This document shows, piece by piece, positions 1 to 9,385 of a stretch of 64,000 nt of DNA. Origin of the DNA: Urechis unicinctus. Its lineage: Eukaryota > Annelida > Polychaeta > Xenopneusta > Urechidae. The notes below the pieces were generated by a model. That model made no database searches and had not been told where the DNA came from. It worked only from the letters and a program-made list of their open reading frames with translations. The first letter of the stretch is position 1, and each line of letters begins with the position of its first letter. The translations under genes were made by a program, and so were the position numbers. The DNA lies in NCBI GenBank assembly GCA_034190875.2, contig CM067356.1:55812848-55876847 (forward strand), given 5' to 3'.

Positions 1-104
1 AATCCGTATCAAGATGTTTACTTGTTTGAAGATACAAACGAAGGAGGTTCACTGAGAACAAATGTAATCAAATTTCTTCATATGATGGCTCACCAAAAAC
101 AAAT

Positions 105-689
105 ATGCCCATATTGACAGCCAGCTTGGTGATAGGCGGGAAAGAAGATGAAGAGTCCGAGATACTGGAACAAATAAAGGGTTCGATCGAGGACAAGGTG
201 CCAGTTATAATTGTTTCTGACAGCGGCAAAATACCCAAGATGGCCTGGAAAATGTTCAAGGAACTTGAAATGTCGGACGTTATTGGCGAGGCTTCTGACG
301 AGAAAAAGAACGTAGAAAAGGCGCTGAAGGGGATGACACACACAAACGCGAACTTGGACAAATGGGTTGACATAATGGTTAATCGAGATATGTTGACTTT
401 TGTCAATATGAAACAGGGTCAAACCTTTCATCCTTCAGCATTCATCGACGGGTTATGCAAGGGGGGTGATCTTGACAAATATCTCCTCATAGCTTTGCTT
501 GCCAATTCAAATGAATTCCTGCGTGCGGTAATGACCACACTAAGTATGGAAGACTTTATGTTAAGACCACCACTGATAGAAGCGGATACATTACAGAACT
601 TATATATCAAAACACTAAAGGAGAATACAAAACCAATTTGGTTGCAAACTGACCCGGAATCTTCCACGGAGAATGACAAATCAAAATGA
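105..689 (+). CDS. TRPM-like fragment 1: SLOG / TRPM homology region
   Basis: This 194-residue stretch corresponds to the cytosolic N-terminal region of TRPM channels. Residues 3-12 (ILTASLVIGG) align with the family's VPVVGLVVEGG motif. Residues 32-41 (KVPVIIVSDS) align with the second SLOG strand (IPVVICDGSG). Residues 126-146 (YLLIALLANSNEF and following) match the LMxALLxDRxxFVxLLLENG ankyrin-like segment, and TLQNLYIKTLKE matches the LxELYN segment after it. The ATG at 105 is probably not a true start, because homologous sequence continues upstream in another frame to base 1. The frame ends at a TGA at 687-689, where homology passes to the overlapping frame starting at 686. Match quality falls towards the end, as is usual for the linker before the membrane region. 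Confidence 0.75.
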   Translation: MPILTASLVIGGKEDEESEILEQIKGSIEDKVPVIIVSDSGKIPKMAWKMFKELEMSDVIGEASDEKKNVEKALKGMTHTNANLDKWVDIMVNRDMLTFVNMKQGQTFHPSAFIDGLCKGGDLDKYLLIALLANSNEFLRAVMTTLSMEDFMLRPPLIEADTLQNLYIKTLKENTKPIWLQTDPESSTENDKSK

Positions 690-1444
690 AGCGGAAAATG
701 GCAAACATTATTTTGGGTCAAGCACAAGATGATAAATCTATGTTGCAAATGATCGGTAAGCGCATATTCAGCTTAACAAGTTCAAGATATACTCTGCAGT
801 ATCAACAAAAGTACAAACTTGATGCCTCTTTAAACAGCTTCGGTAAGCAAATTTGGCATCTTTTCCTTTATGCGATTCTTTGTAACCGACAAATCGAGAT
901 GGTGTTGCATATCGGAAGTCTGACAAAGTTTCCGCTTGGGGCATTTATATTTGCTCACATATTGTACAAGAACATGCAAGCGCGGGCATCCGATTTGATG
1001 TTCATGGATCTTAGTACGACTTTCGCACAAAATGCCACGATAACAATCCATTTAGCTGAACAAATGATTGCAAATATGTACCAAAGAGACGCTGCGAAAT
1101 CCGTCAAGTCACTAGTACATGAGATGCCGTTTGATTTGGGTAACCATGTCACAGTTCTTTCTCTTGCTGGGGACTGCAAGGCTAGGAACTTTATGGCTTC
1201 ACCCTGCTGTTCCTATTGTATACAAAATATTTGGATGGCTAAACCTTGCCCCCCAGAAGTCCCTGTCAGCAGAAATATAAGGGCACCGGTATGTAAGTTT
1301 GCTTTGGACTTCACGGCGTACCTTTGTTTTGTTGTGCTGTTCTCCCATTTTTTGCTCAGTGATTTGATGCCATTCACCAGATTATCAGATGTCTCTGCTA
1401 GTGAGTGGCTGACATGTTTGTGCATTTGGAAAGGTGCTAGATGA
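686..1444 (+). CDS. TRPM-like fragment 2: pre-membrane region and S2
   Basis: This 252-residue frame continues the channel. LFLYAILCNRQIEM (residues about 59-72) matches the LLLWAVLxxRQEMA motif. LGNHVTVLSLAGDCKARNF (about 151-169) matches the WGNxTCLxLAxxAxxxxF motif, and the following CCSYCIQNIWM matches TRPM CxQxLLTxIWMG. APVCKFALDFTAYLCFVVLF then matches S2 (APIVKFxxxTxAYLxFLxLF). In other TRPMs roughly 50-90 residues carrying S1 sit between the IWMG motif and S2. Here only about 20 residues separate them, so S1 seems deleted or skipped. The frame stops just after TCLCIWKG, where family homology resumes one base later in the next frame. The ATG at 686 has no support as a real start. Confidence 0.75.
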   Translation: MKRKMANIILGQAQDDKSMLQMIGKRIFSLTSSRYTLQYQQKYKLDASLNSFGKQIWHLFLYAILCNRQIEMVLHIGSLTKFPLGAFIFAHILYKNMQARASDLMFMDLSTTFAQNATITIHLAEQMIANMYQRDAAKSVKSLVHEMPFDLGNHVTVLSLAGDCKARNFMASPCCSYCIQNIWMAKPCPPEVPVSRNIRAPVCKFALDFTAYLCFVVLFSHFLLSDLMPFTRLSDVSASEWLTCLCIWKGAR

Positions 1445-2432
1445 AATTTGGCAGTTGAATGATCTTCCTGGTGGCCAATTGACCAAAGACGATCTGGATG
1501 GTTTCACTTCGTTTCGCAAATTGTATTTGAAGTTGAAATGCTACAAATGTGAGCACTACATTTCCTTAGGTGCAATGAATCGCCTGGATTGCGCAATGCT
1601 GATTTCATTCTGCATTTCGGCTGTTTGCCGTTTCACTGTACCGTTTGAATATTTTCAGATTGTTCGAATCTTATTTTGCTGCACCCTCATACTTGTTTAT
1701 ACTCGCATCCTAAGGTATCTGTACGTGATAAAACACATAGGTCCACGAGTAATAGCCATTTCCCTCATGCTTAATGAGCTGGTCAAGATGTGTCTCATAC
1801 TGGTCGTGTTTATCGTGGCATTCGGTATCGCATTCCAGGCATTGATGAGTCCAGGGCAACCTCACAGCTGGAATGAAATAGCTGACTTATTTTATAGACC
1901 CTATTGGCAAATGTATGGAGAAATATTTTTGGAGGACGCATCAGCAGGAATGGGACGGACTCTCGGTAACAACAGTTGTTTTTATTTGAAAAGCAATGGT
2001 TACCCAGACCTTCACTGTTTTCCCTCTTTTCCATACATCCTCGTTGGTCTGTACCTAGTTGTTTCGAATGTCCTTCTTCTAAATTTTGTCATTGCTATCT
2101 TTGGCAGAGCGTTGACAGAAGCAGAAGATAAGTCAAAAGTACTGTGGGCGTTTGAACAGTATGTCCTTGCACACGAGTACTACTATAAATTCTGGCTGCC
2201 TTCCCCACTGAATCTGCTATGGTTGCCATTTAAATTGTTCGCAAACCTAAAAAAGAAATTATCTCGCACATCAAATGACAACGTCCCATGCGAAAATAAA
2301 AGAGACAATTTTTTCATACCAATTACCAATTCCGATACGGAAATTGTAGAATTGAAGGAGGCTCAGTATCAAGCCTACTTGCAAGTGACATCCTATGGTC
2401 GGTCTGTTTTTCCAAAACAAAGTAGTGGCTGA
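1434..2432 (+). CDS. TRPM-like fragment 3: S3 to S6, pore and TRP helix
   Basis: This is the best-preserved part. Using residue 1 at 1434 (a GTG, not a credible start), S3 is at about 51-68, S4 at 77-98 ending in YVIKHIGPRVI (family: KxLGPxVxM), and S5 at 112-137. The pore helix and filter are at 149-168 with PYWQMYGEIFLEDA, close to the YGExF...D/E filter of TRPM1/3/6/7-type divalent-permeable channels. Cysteines 182 and 195 sit where TRPMs have a pore-loop disulfide. S6 is at 199-224 (VLLLNFVIAIF), and the TRP helix (VLWAFEQYVLAHEYY; family WKFQRYxLIxEYH) is near 236-250, followed by LPSPLNLLWLPFKL. The protein ends about 80 residues later without the usual coiled coil, Nudix or kinase domain. 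The gating and selectivity parts look intact, but function is doubtful given the frame breaks upstream. Confidence 0.85.
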   Translation: MLDEIWQLNDLPGGQLTKDDLDGFTSFRKLYLKLKCYKCEHYISLGAMNRLDCAMLISFCISAVCRFTVPFEYFQIVRILFCCTLILVYTRILRYLYVIKHIGPRVIAISLMLNELVKMCLILVVFIVAFGIAFQALMSPGQPHSWNEIADLFYRPYWQMYGEIFLEDASAGMGRTLGNNSCFYLKSNGYPDLHCFPSFPYILVGLYLVVSNVLLLNFVIAIFGRALTEAEDKSKVLWAFEQYVLAHEYYYKFWLPSPLNLLWLPFKLFANLKKKLSRTSNDNVPCENKRDNFFIPITNSDTEIVELKEAQYQAYLQVTSYGRSVFPKQSSG

Positions 2433-2749
2433 AACAAGTCTATATCAGACATAGAGCAGTGCGCAGTCTCTCTTAAACTTTTTTGCCGCCCACAGTAATT
2501 GTCCTTTGCGGCATTTTCTCTACAGTTTGTAATGTTCCAGCAGTACAATTTCGTGCGTTTGATTTTCCACGAATGCTTAAAAAAAGAAATCTTGATCAAA
2601 TATTCCATATTATCGTTATACTCTTTTTCTTAAGAAAAGTGTATTCTTCGTCAATGCCTCTTTTATGTGCTCCGCGGTGATTTCAAGTACAATCAGAGAT
2701 AACGCATGAATTGCGAGTCAGTCGATAGCATTATTATGCATTGAATAGA

Positions 2750-3314
2750 TCAATTCAAAAGTGATGCTGTTCAAAATGATATCTTGCCAAATTCTATGTG
2801 TGATTTTGATAACATTCGCGTTGTATTTACCACCGCTATTGTATATACACAAAACTCATAGGTAGGATTTATTAACCAAGAATGTGCATTATGCTCATGA
2901 TACTATTTGAATTTACTATCAAAGAATCAATTATTACTCCGCATCAGCGTGATGCACTCATTTTAATAAATGTATATTAATGTAAACCTGAGATGTGGCA
3001 TTTACACGAATCCCAAACGTCGGAATAATTAATTGATATAGATGGTGAATTACGTTCGGGATACTAGCATAATACTTTTCTCAATCAGTCAAACAATACG
3101 TGCCGTAAATGTTGTAATTTTTACTAGCATTTGCGCTGTGTTCAATACGGCTATTGTATTAACAAATTAACTAATCGTCTATTTGTTTGATTAACCAAGT
3201 TTCTTCTATTTCTATCGTTCTCTTAACCAGTTAAATAGTATGTGACTTAAATGCGATTGATGTTGTGATTGCGAATGCATTTGTCCAGTGTTCACTACAG
3301 TTACTGTGTTAACA
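2750..3314. repeat. Diverged ~140-bp tandem repeat downstream of TRPM
   Basis: Two units, about 3083-3164 and 3225-3314, share the order AACAATACGT/AAATAGTATGT, then a GCATTTG..CTGTGTTCA block, then a TATTGTATTAAC/TACTGTGTTAAC block. A weaker relative is around 2750-2855 (TTCGCGTTGTATTTACCACC followed by GCTATTGTAT). The spacing of the clear pair is about 143 bases. No ORF runs through it. Confidence 0.5.
2965..2970 (+). terminator. AATAAA poly(A) signal
   Basis: A canonical AATAAA hexamer lies about 530 bases after the channel's stop codon, in AT-rich sequence, and is the first one downstream. A second lies at 3602-3607. Use of either is inferred from motif and position only. Confidence 0.4.
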
Positions 3315-4549
3315 CAATGACCACCTGTAAGATAGATTGCGTAATTGTATTTCATCATACAGTTTTAGTTTTTTTCCATCATGTCAAATATTACGTGGGG
3401 CCAAAGTGTTACATGTCACTATATGTAATGATGCACTGGTAATTAACCGTTTATATGCTTAACATGTTTATTTCGAGTAATTGAACATTATCATCGTGAA
3501 TAATAATTTGTTGTCGACATGATCAGTTAGTGTATTATAGCAAGTGATATATACATACCTCTTGCGGATGTCTCGAAAATTAACGCTGATGTATGATAAC
3601 AAATAAAACGTCACTTACTAGCGTGTCCATTGTTTTTTTTGTTTGTTTTTTTGCATGTTCGACGAAGTAGTTCTCCGTGAACATGGATGGTAAAATATCA
3701 AACAATGCATGTTCACCTGGGACAAGATGCGCGTCATTCAACTGATAGCTATGCCTAAGATTGCTCTGAAAATACGCTTACTTATTGACCAAGACTGATG
3801 TAGAAATTGACCATTTTCCATTTAAATAATTTCATTTATATTCACAAGGTTTTAAAAACATGCAGTTCATGGATTATTTTTAAAAATGTGCATTCGCTGT
3901 TATCAAAGAGAAATTTTATAAGTTCGTGTATTGATTGAATAATTTGCGTGGAAATGATAAATGACGTCAAATTATCTATCATGGCACTCTTAACATATAA
4001 ATACTGCTGTGGGTATGATGATGAATTTGTGGCAGAATTTCTTTAGTTAAAATTGAATCATAAAGTTGCAATCTGCCGGTAAGATTTATACTCCACTAGC
4101 GGTAACATTGATTGCAATTGGCATTCAATGGACTGAGTAGTCGCCAATTATGTTGCGCGGCATTTCAACGTATCTTTAATTATAAAGCGGTTTTAAGGTT
4201 CAGTTCAATGTGTTCTCGTTATGCCGGGGAGCATTGCTTTACCAACTTGTATATGGAGTAGAACAAATTTCTACATATGTATTCTATTAAGGACTGTATT
4301 ATTTGACACCTAAATTCGGTAACAGGTCTAAGATCAGCATTACCAGAGCGGATGATTTTGAGTCTGATTTGTATTGCGAGTAGAATGCGGCTCTTCCTGC
4401 ATTGTAATTTTAGATTAGGTCAGGTTTGAAAAAAATCAGCTACAATGATGTTTGAAAAGTGGTAATGGTCAACATAAATCCATTTTGGCGAACTATGTTT
4501 TAAATGGTAAAAAATGCGGATGCAATAATTTATTCGAACAAGAATTTTG
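3315..4549. other. Intergenic, no gene seen
   Basis: No coding sequence or RNA gene is recognisable. The stretch holds one perfect CRE palindrome (TGACGTCA, 3962-3969), a T-rich run near 3632-3652 and short AT-rich tracts. The only ORF, a 68-codon minus-strand frame at 4420-4626, overlaps the tandem array that follows and has no family features. Confidence 0.5.
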
Positions 4550-4990
4550 AAATATCTAATCTTGATAATCTGTTGCCTAATTGTTCTTGGCTGTTCGTGG
4601 AAGCCTGTCGGAAGCACAGCAGGCACATAATTAGCTCTCCAATTTGCCGCAAGGAATACGCCATGGCACCTAAGCCCTGGTAGTAAGTTGAAATATCTAA
4701 AATACCTCCATAAGTATTTGAGTAATCTGTTTCCTAACTGTTATCGGCTGTTCATATAAGCTTTTGGGAAGCCACATAATTGGCTCATGAAATTCACGCC
4801 AACAAAACACAAATTGCCACATTGCCCTGGTATTATGCAGAAATATTGAACAAATCTCAATAATTATACAAATAATCGGCTATCCAATGCAATGGGCTGT
4901 TCGTGTAAGCTTGTGGGATGCATTCAAGAAACGGGATTAGCTCTCAAATGTACGCCAGCATAGCTCTGTTGCTACATTGGACTGGAAATA
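4550..4990. repeat. Three-copy ~145-bp tandem repeat
   Basis: Three diverged direct copies at about 4550-4689, 4690-4840 and 4841-4990. Each begins with AAATAT(C/T) near a CAAATCTC or AAATCTG-type string and continues with a 'GGCTGTTCgTgtAAGCtTGTgGGA' block. It then has CA(A)TAATTGGCTC or GATTAGCTCTC, an 'ACGCCAxxA' block and ends near 'TGCxxCATTGxxCTGG'. Spacing is 140-150 bases. The small ORFs over it (4420-4626 minus, 4918-5121 plus) are by-products. Confidence 0.7.
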
Positions 4991-5383
4991 TCAATGTTTT
5001 GGATGGGGCACATGATATACCTTGTTACATCAGCGTTGAGCGTAAAGAGTCCGACTCATTGTGGAATCTTGTAAATTGTCATTCTGATTTTGCTAGAAGA
5101 ATATATTGTAGGTATTTTTAAATTTCAGAAAGTAGCGTTTTTGTCCGCCCCGTTATGATGCAGCATTGCACTGACGGAAAGTAGAAAGTCGTTATGATCA
5201 TAAGCGTATCGATATCAGAAAGCTATATATGTATGCTCACTAACTCCATGAATCACCCATGATTAAGTGCGGCAGACAATCGTGATATCAAATAATCACC
5301 TTTTCCTATATTGACACGTATAACCGCACATTCACACACACTGGATATGTCACTCGCTCGATAATCACTGCCTTTGTCATTAT

Positions 5384-5610
5384 CTATCTCTAACACTGTG
5401 CCGTATTCGCTGAACCAATCGCAAACTCACGCAATCACTGACTCACTCATTCATTAACTCACTAACTCACTCATTCATTCACTCCTTCATTCACACACTC
5501 TCACTCATTCACTCAACAACTCACCCACTCCCCCACTTACTCGCTCACCAATCCATCATCCATCTCTCACCCTGTGGCGTATTCGCTCAACCACTCACAA
5601 ACTCCCTCCC
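5384..5610. repeat. ACTC/ATTC-rich low-complexity tract flanked by a direct repeat
   Basis: The tract 5430-5560 is made almost entirely of ACTC, ATTC and CACT words. The sequence at 5384-5435 (CACTGTGCCGTATTCGCTGA and following) recurs at 5560-5610 (CCCTGTGGCGTATTCGCTCA and following), so the simple-sequence tract lies between two copies of a ~50-bp segment about 178 bases apart. Confidence 0.65.
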
Positions 5611-5854
5611 TCTCTCAGAATTGTTACAAATTTATGCTAAAAATTTATTGTGGTCCGAATTATTATTTATCAGTAAAATCAAAGTATTTATGGTATTATT
5701 GTTACATTATTATATATGTTACTTTTATTACTATACTTATTGTTGAACATGTGAGATGTTGGTATTTTCTAGGGGTTGGAATCCAGCCATATTGTAATTT
5801 TATTTTTGGGTTATGGCGCAATATCTATGGCTAGGGCATATAAATTACTCATAG

Positions 5855-6034
5855 ATGCCCCAGCTTTACTCGGAAACTGGCACTATTGATGCCGAAGTAT
5901 CGGTAGCGCCAGCAGGAGCATCGTACGACACTCCTAACCCTTGTGAAACAGAGCCAAGCAGAGAGTTGGCCACTCTGTGCACCTCGACGCTAAAACTAAT
6001 TAACTTTGGGGGCCTACCAGGCGTGGGATTTTAG
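5855..6034 (+). CDS. Short unrecognised ORF in a GC-richer island
   Basis: An ATG-initiated 59-codon frame ends at a TAG at 6032-6034. It lies in a stretch (5850-6060) visibly richer in G and C than its surroundings. The product would be acidic and soluble-looking, with residues such as TIDAEVSVAPAGASYDT and a final INFGGLPGVGF. A stop codon immediately precedes the ATG, and an AG dinucleotide just before it could act as a splice acceptor, but the pyrimidine tract is poor. I recognise no family. The base-composition change is the main reason to list it, and it may equally be non-coding. Confidence 0.15.
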   Translation: MPQLYSETGTIDAEVSVAPAGASYDTPNPCETEPSRELATLCTSTLKLINFGGLPGVGF

Positions 6035-6579
6035 GTGGAAGAGGGGAGAGAAGCAGATCAGACATGCATCAGTAAACCTGTCTATTCTGAAGTTATACCA
6101 TTGGAATAGGTATATAGTCTGAGCAAGTCATCGTCTTTACACTTGCATCTACACTAGCAAAGCCGGGCTGATGGATAACAAGTCATGGTCGTTGGATTTT
6201 CGTATGCCTACTGCTTGCATTTAAGATAAAAATTACATGAAAAAAATCGTGATACTTGAAGATCCTCGCCCGGATGATCATGTCGTAGACAGGACTCGCG
6301 CGTCAACGCCTACGCTGACTGAAAGTGATCTGTCCCTTAGACCAAATACGCTACTGAACAAGTAATGATAGGTTCACGCCAGAAATATCGCTTAGCAACA
6401 AATAACGTTAAATCCAACTTTTAATATTCATTAGATGCCAATAATTCCACAGCATTCGATCCGCATCGACGCGTTCAGTTTATGCTAACAATTATATTGA
6501 AGGTTTCATAGGCACTTTAATATTTGCAGACAACAGAAGAATTTACAACGTAATAGTCATAACTCATGAGGGCTGTATA

Positions 6580-7028
6580 ATGGGACACACGTTTTCCGAG
6601 GCGAAGGAAATCGATGGTTATCATTTCAGGGGTCATTTGAAAACCCATGGGTTGCCTTTATCACATCTAGAGCTGTTGACTGACTATCTGATGACTAATC
6701 AAGTAAGTTATCCTTTTCGATGCATCGGGCAGATATTTACCAGCAGATGTAATTTCGTTACCAATACAATTTTATAATGGAGACGTCTCTTGTTGCATCA
6801 TAGGGAGTGCTCTGTACGACGCTTGCCTCATTTACAGTCATTAAAGTAATTCCAGGATGTATATATTGTTATATAATGAGATTATCTGCAGCGTACATCT
6901 CATTCACACAATGTTCTTCCTTTTCTCTATCTCAGGATGTGTGGTGGTTTCCCGTACGGATGATGATGTCGCTGATCAATATTGTAAACAAAGCACTATA
7001 TCAAGTTACCACTGGTTGCACTGGGTGA
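6580..7028 (+). CDS. Candidate two-exon small gene, product unknown
   Basis: Exon 1 would run from the ATG at 6580 to 6702, where CAA is followed by GTAAGT, a consensus donor. After a 233-base intron, a strong pyrimidine tract (TTCCTTTTCTCTATCTCAG) ends at 6935. Exon 2 then runs in phase 0 from 6936 to a TGA at 7026-7028. The join would give 71 residues, beginning MGHTFSEAKEIDGYHF and containing LLTDYLMTNQ. The upstream frame is open back to about 6445, so an earlier exon start is possible. An AATAAA follows at 7180-7185. I see no domain. It rests only on splice signals, phase agreement and the poly(A) signal, all of which can occur by chance. Confidence 0.22.
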
Positions 7029-9360
7029 AAAGTGATATCATGTTGGATTAGGTAAGCAACTCCCCCTCTGCTTACGTACATCATTGTATTAAGAAACACA
7101 CGATAACCTAAAGGGCGCTCGGTCACTGTAAATAGTACTCATAATTGGAATACCCATTTGTTTCTCGATAACAGAACAAAATAAAAAGATTAGCGACATT
7201 TCTACGTTCCGTCATCGAAACAAGACAGTAGCAATTTGAAATAGTAAAGATTCATTCGTAAAGGCAAAATCGCATCCGACCAAACACGTATTGGCGACAT
7301 TAAATTTTTCGCCAACACGGCTTTCATGCTAAGCATGTGTGGCATTTATCTTTCACAACGCAGGCCATCAACCCATTGACAACGAAAGGAGGGAGGGGTT
7401 GGGGTGCTATACTTTTAGCTTACTAATATTCACACACACATATACCCAGGCAGACCTTCGCGACACCTCACGCATCCACCAGCACATTCTTCCCAAAATA
7501 GTAACTATCCCTTTTTTGCACTGAGTGACCTTTGATGTAATGACACGAACAACCACTCTGTGGGGCGCGAATACCTGATTTGAACACCATTCATATCGAC
7601 GAATCGAGAGGGTCAAAAGGGCCACTCGACGCATCCAGAGGGTCAATAGGACCACTCGACGTTGAGCCGTTCATACAATCCATTCCATATCTTTAATTCT
7701 CAATGTTAAGAAATAAGAATGCTCAAAACCTTCTCGCGATTGCCACAAAACTATTGGATAATACGGATAATTGTGCGCTGGGCGTATAATGATATATTAG
7801 TGAATTGTCCATGCTTACAGGGAATATTTTGATTCCTGCTCTAAGCAATCCTGGGTATATATATGGATTCTGAGTTGATCTCCTGTCAAACCCTTAGCTC
7901 TTGTCGTTCTCTACAGTGGCCCAATGTTGGTTTCGCTAGAGAAAGGTCATAGCCTGTGTCATAACTAAGTCATTCATTTTATGGCTTATTCTTATGTTTG
8001 TCTTCATCTAAATACGATAAGAATTCCTTTGACAAGATTTCATTAAATTCTTTGCATTTATATTTGTGTGGGAATCAAACCAGACTTCAGACAGCATCTA
8101 AGCCTTCTGGGATTAGGATTTGTTAGTAGTTTTCGTCAGTTACACATGCGATCTCCACCGCTAGATGATGTATTGTCAGGATACGTTGTAGTCGCTTTTT
8201 ACTACTGTACGTGTAAATTATTGTATTATCGCTGTAAAATTCATAGGTATCAATGATATGATTTGAAAGCCAATGCCGGCTTGCAAATGCGATTTATAAG
8301 ACACCTCCGTGAACACCCTGTTGCTTTACAGCACCTTTGGAGAAGCATTTTTGGTGGCCAGCGTAAATTGCGTAATTTGTAACTTTGCAGACGTACAATG
8401 AACCCAAAATGCACGACGTTGATATTCAAAAGAAAACGAATTGGAAATACATTTTCGCGCATACACTAACAATCACACACAGACACATGAACACACGACT
8501 CGCACACGTAAGCAAATTTATTTTCATGGCGTGGGAGGCATCACAATGAATCCAGGTGCCAGTTACGTTATGGTTGTTCAATGCTTTTGGTAAAATACAA
8601 TATCTGGACAACATGCTTTCTGGCTCACTTATTACCCCATCAACCTTATCTGCATTTAACCCGATCGCATTTCTCTTTCCTTGTCTCGCTCATCTTTTCT
8701 CTTTCACTAATAGCAGCTATAGGTAACGATGCATTCCATATCAGAAGTATTTGATTCGAGAATCACATTGCACATTGCAAAGCAATAGACGCTGTTTGTC
8801 CGGAAAGACACTAGCTCCATAAAATGAAAGACTCCTAGACTTTCCTATACGAGTACTTATATATAAGAACTCTGCACGAACATTAATTTATGTCCCGGAT
8901 TCCATCGCTATGAATGAATATAAGTAACAATGTTGAAAAAGTGCAGTAAAATGTCAATATAGTTTACATCGGCATATCAAAAGTAGCGAGGCGTGAATTG
9001 TCTGCAGGGTTGCCGCTCATGGAATTTTAAAATATCACTACTAATGAAAACCAATATCAATGTATCCATCAATTCGTATGCAGGTGCAAGGTGATTGTGT
9101 TGATGAACATTGTTAAAACTAGCCGCTGAAATCTCAAAGACCTATCATTTATTTAAAACCCAGAATCGATTATGGTAGAGTGTTAACTGCAGGGCAGTGT
9201 TTTTTCTATTGCTGTGTGTTTTGTACAAAGTTTGCGGACATGAAGTAAAAATATATGCAGGGTAGCTTACATATTAATACGATGCTAGCCTGTGGTTACA
9301 GCACAATATGGTCAAGGAGCTGCCACGTCAACATGCTGCTAGTGTCCAAGCGTCTTATTG

Positions 9361-9385
9361 ATTTAGTGTGATAATCACACTAAAT
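9361..9385. other. Perfect 12-bp palindrome with one central base
   Basis: Arms 9361-9372 (ATTTAGTGTGAT) and 9374-9385 are exact reverse complements around one A. The equivalent site in copy B (38676-38695) is not palindromic. It marks the point where copy B has about 550 extra bases. Confidence 0.6.

Larger units (their letters stand above)
1..2432 (+). pseudogene. TRPM-family cation channel, 5' end off window, frame broken three times
   Basis: About 800 residues of a TRPM-type transient receptor potential channel can be read in order: part of the N-terminal SLOG/TRPM homology region, the helical pre-membrane region, S2 to S6 with the pore loop, and the TRP helix. The family forms tetrameric, mostly Ca2+/Mg2+-permeable plasma-membrane channels. 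The reading frame shifts three times (near 95-105, 680-690 and 1431-1436), yet each stretch is free of stop codons. The first 100 bases, in a different frame from the next piece, encode YLFEDTNEGGSLRTNVIKFL, which fits the conserved TRPM stretch before the VEGG motif. No intron is visible over 2.4 kb, although animal TRPM genes usually have many, so a retrocopy is possible. The S1 segment and the C-terminal coiled coil are not seen. Assembly indels could mimic the frame breaks. Family assignment is secure; pseudogene status is inferred. Confidence 0.85.

Noticed and set aside
5855-6034. AVAPAGAS-like text recalling the enolase substrate loop.
   Set aside because: Only one short motif matches, and the flanking enolase motifs are absent.
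6484-7050. Apparent resemblance to actin (an exact LTDYLM, IFADNR near LYASGR, spacing of EG and H residues).
   Set aside because: Two mutually exclusive alignments looked equally good and overall identity is at chance level. A six-residue match to one well-known protein is expected in 64 kb.
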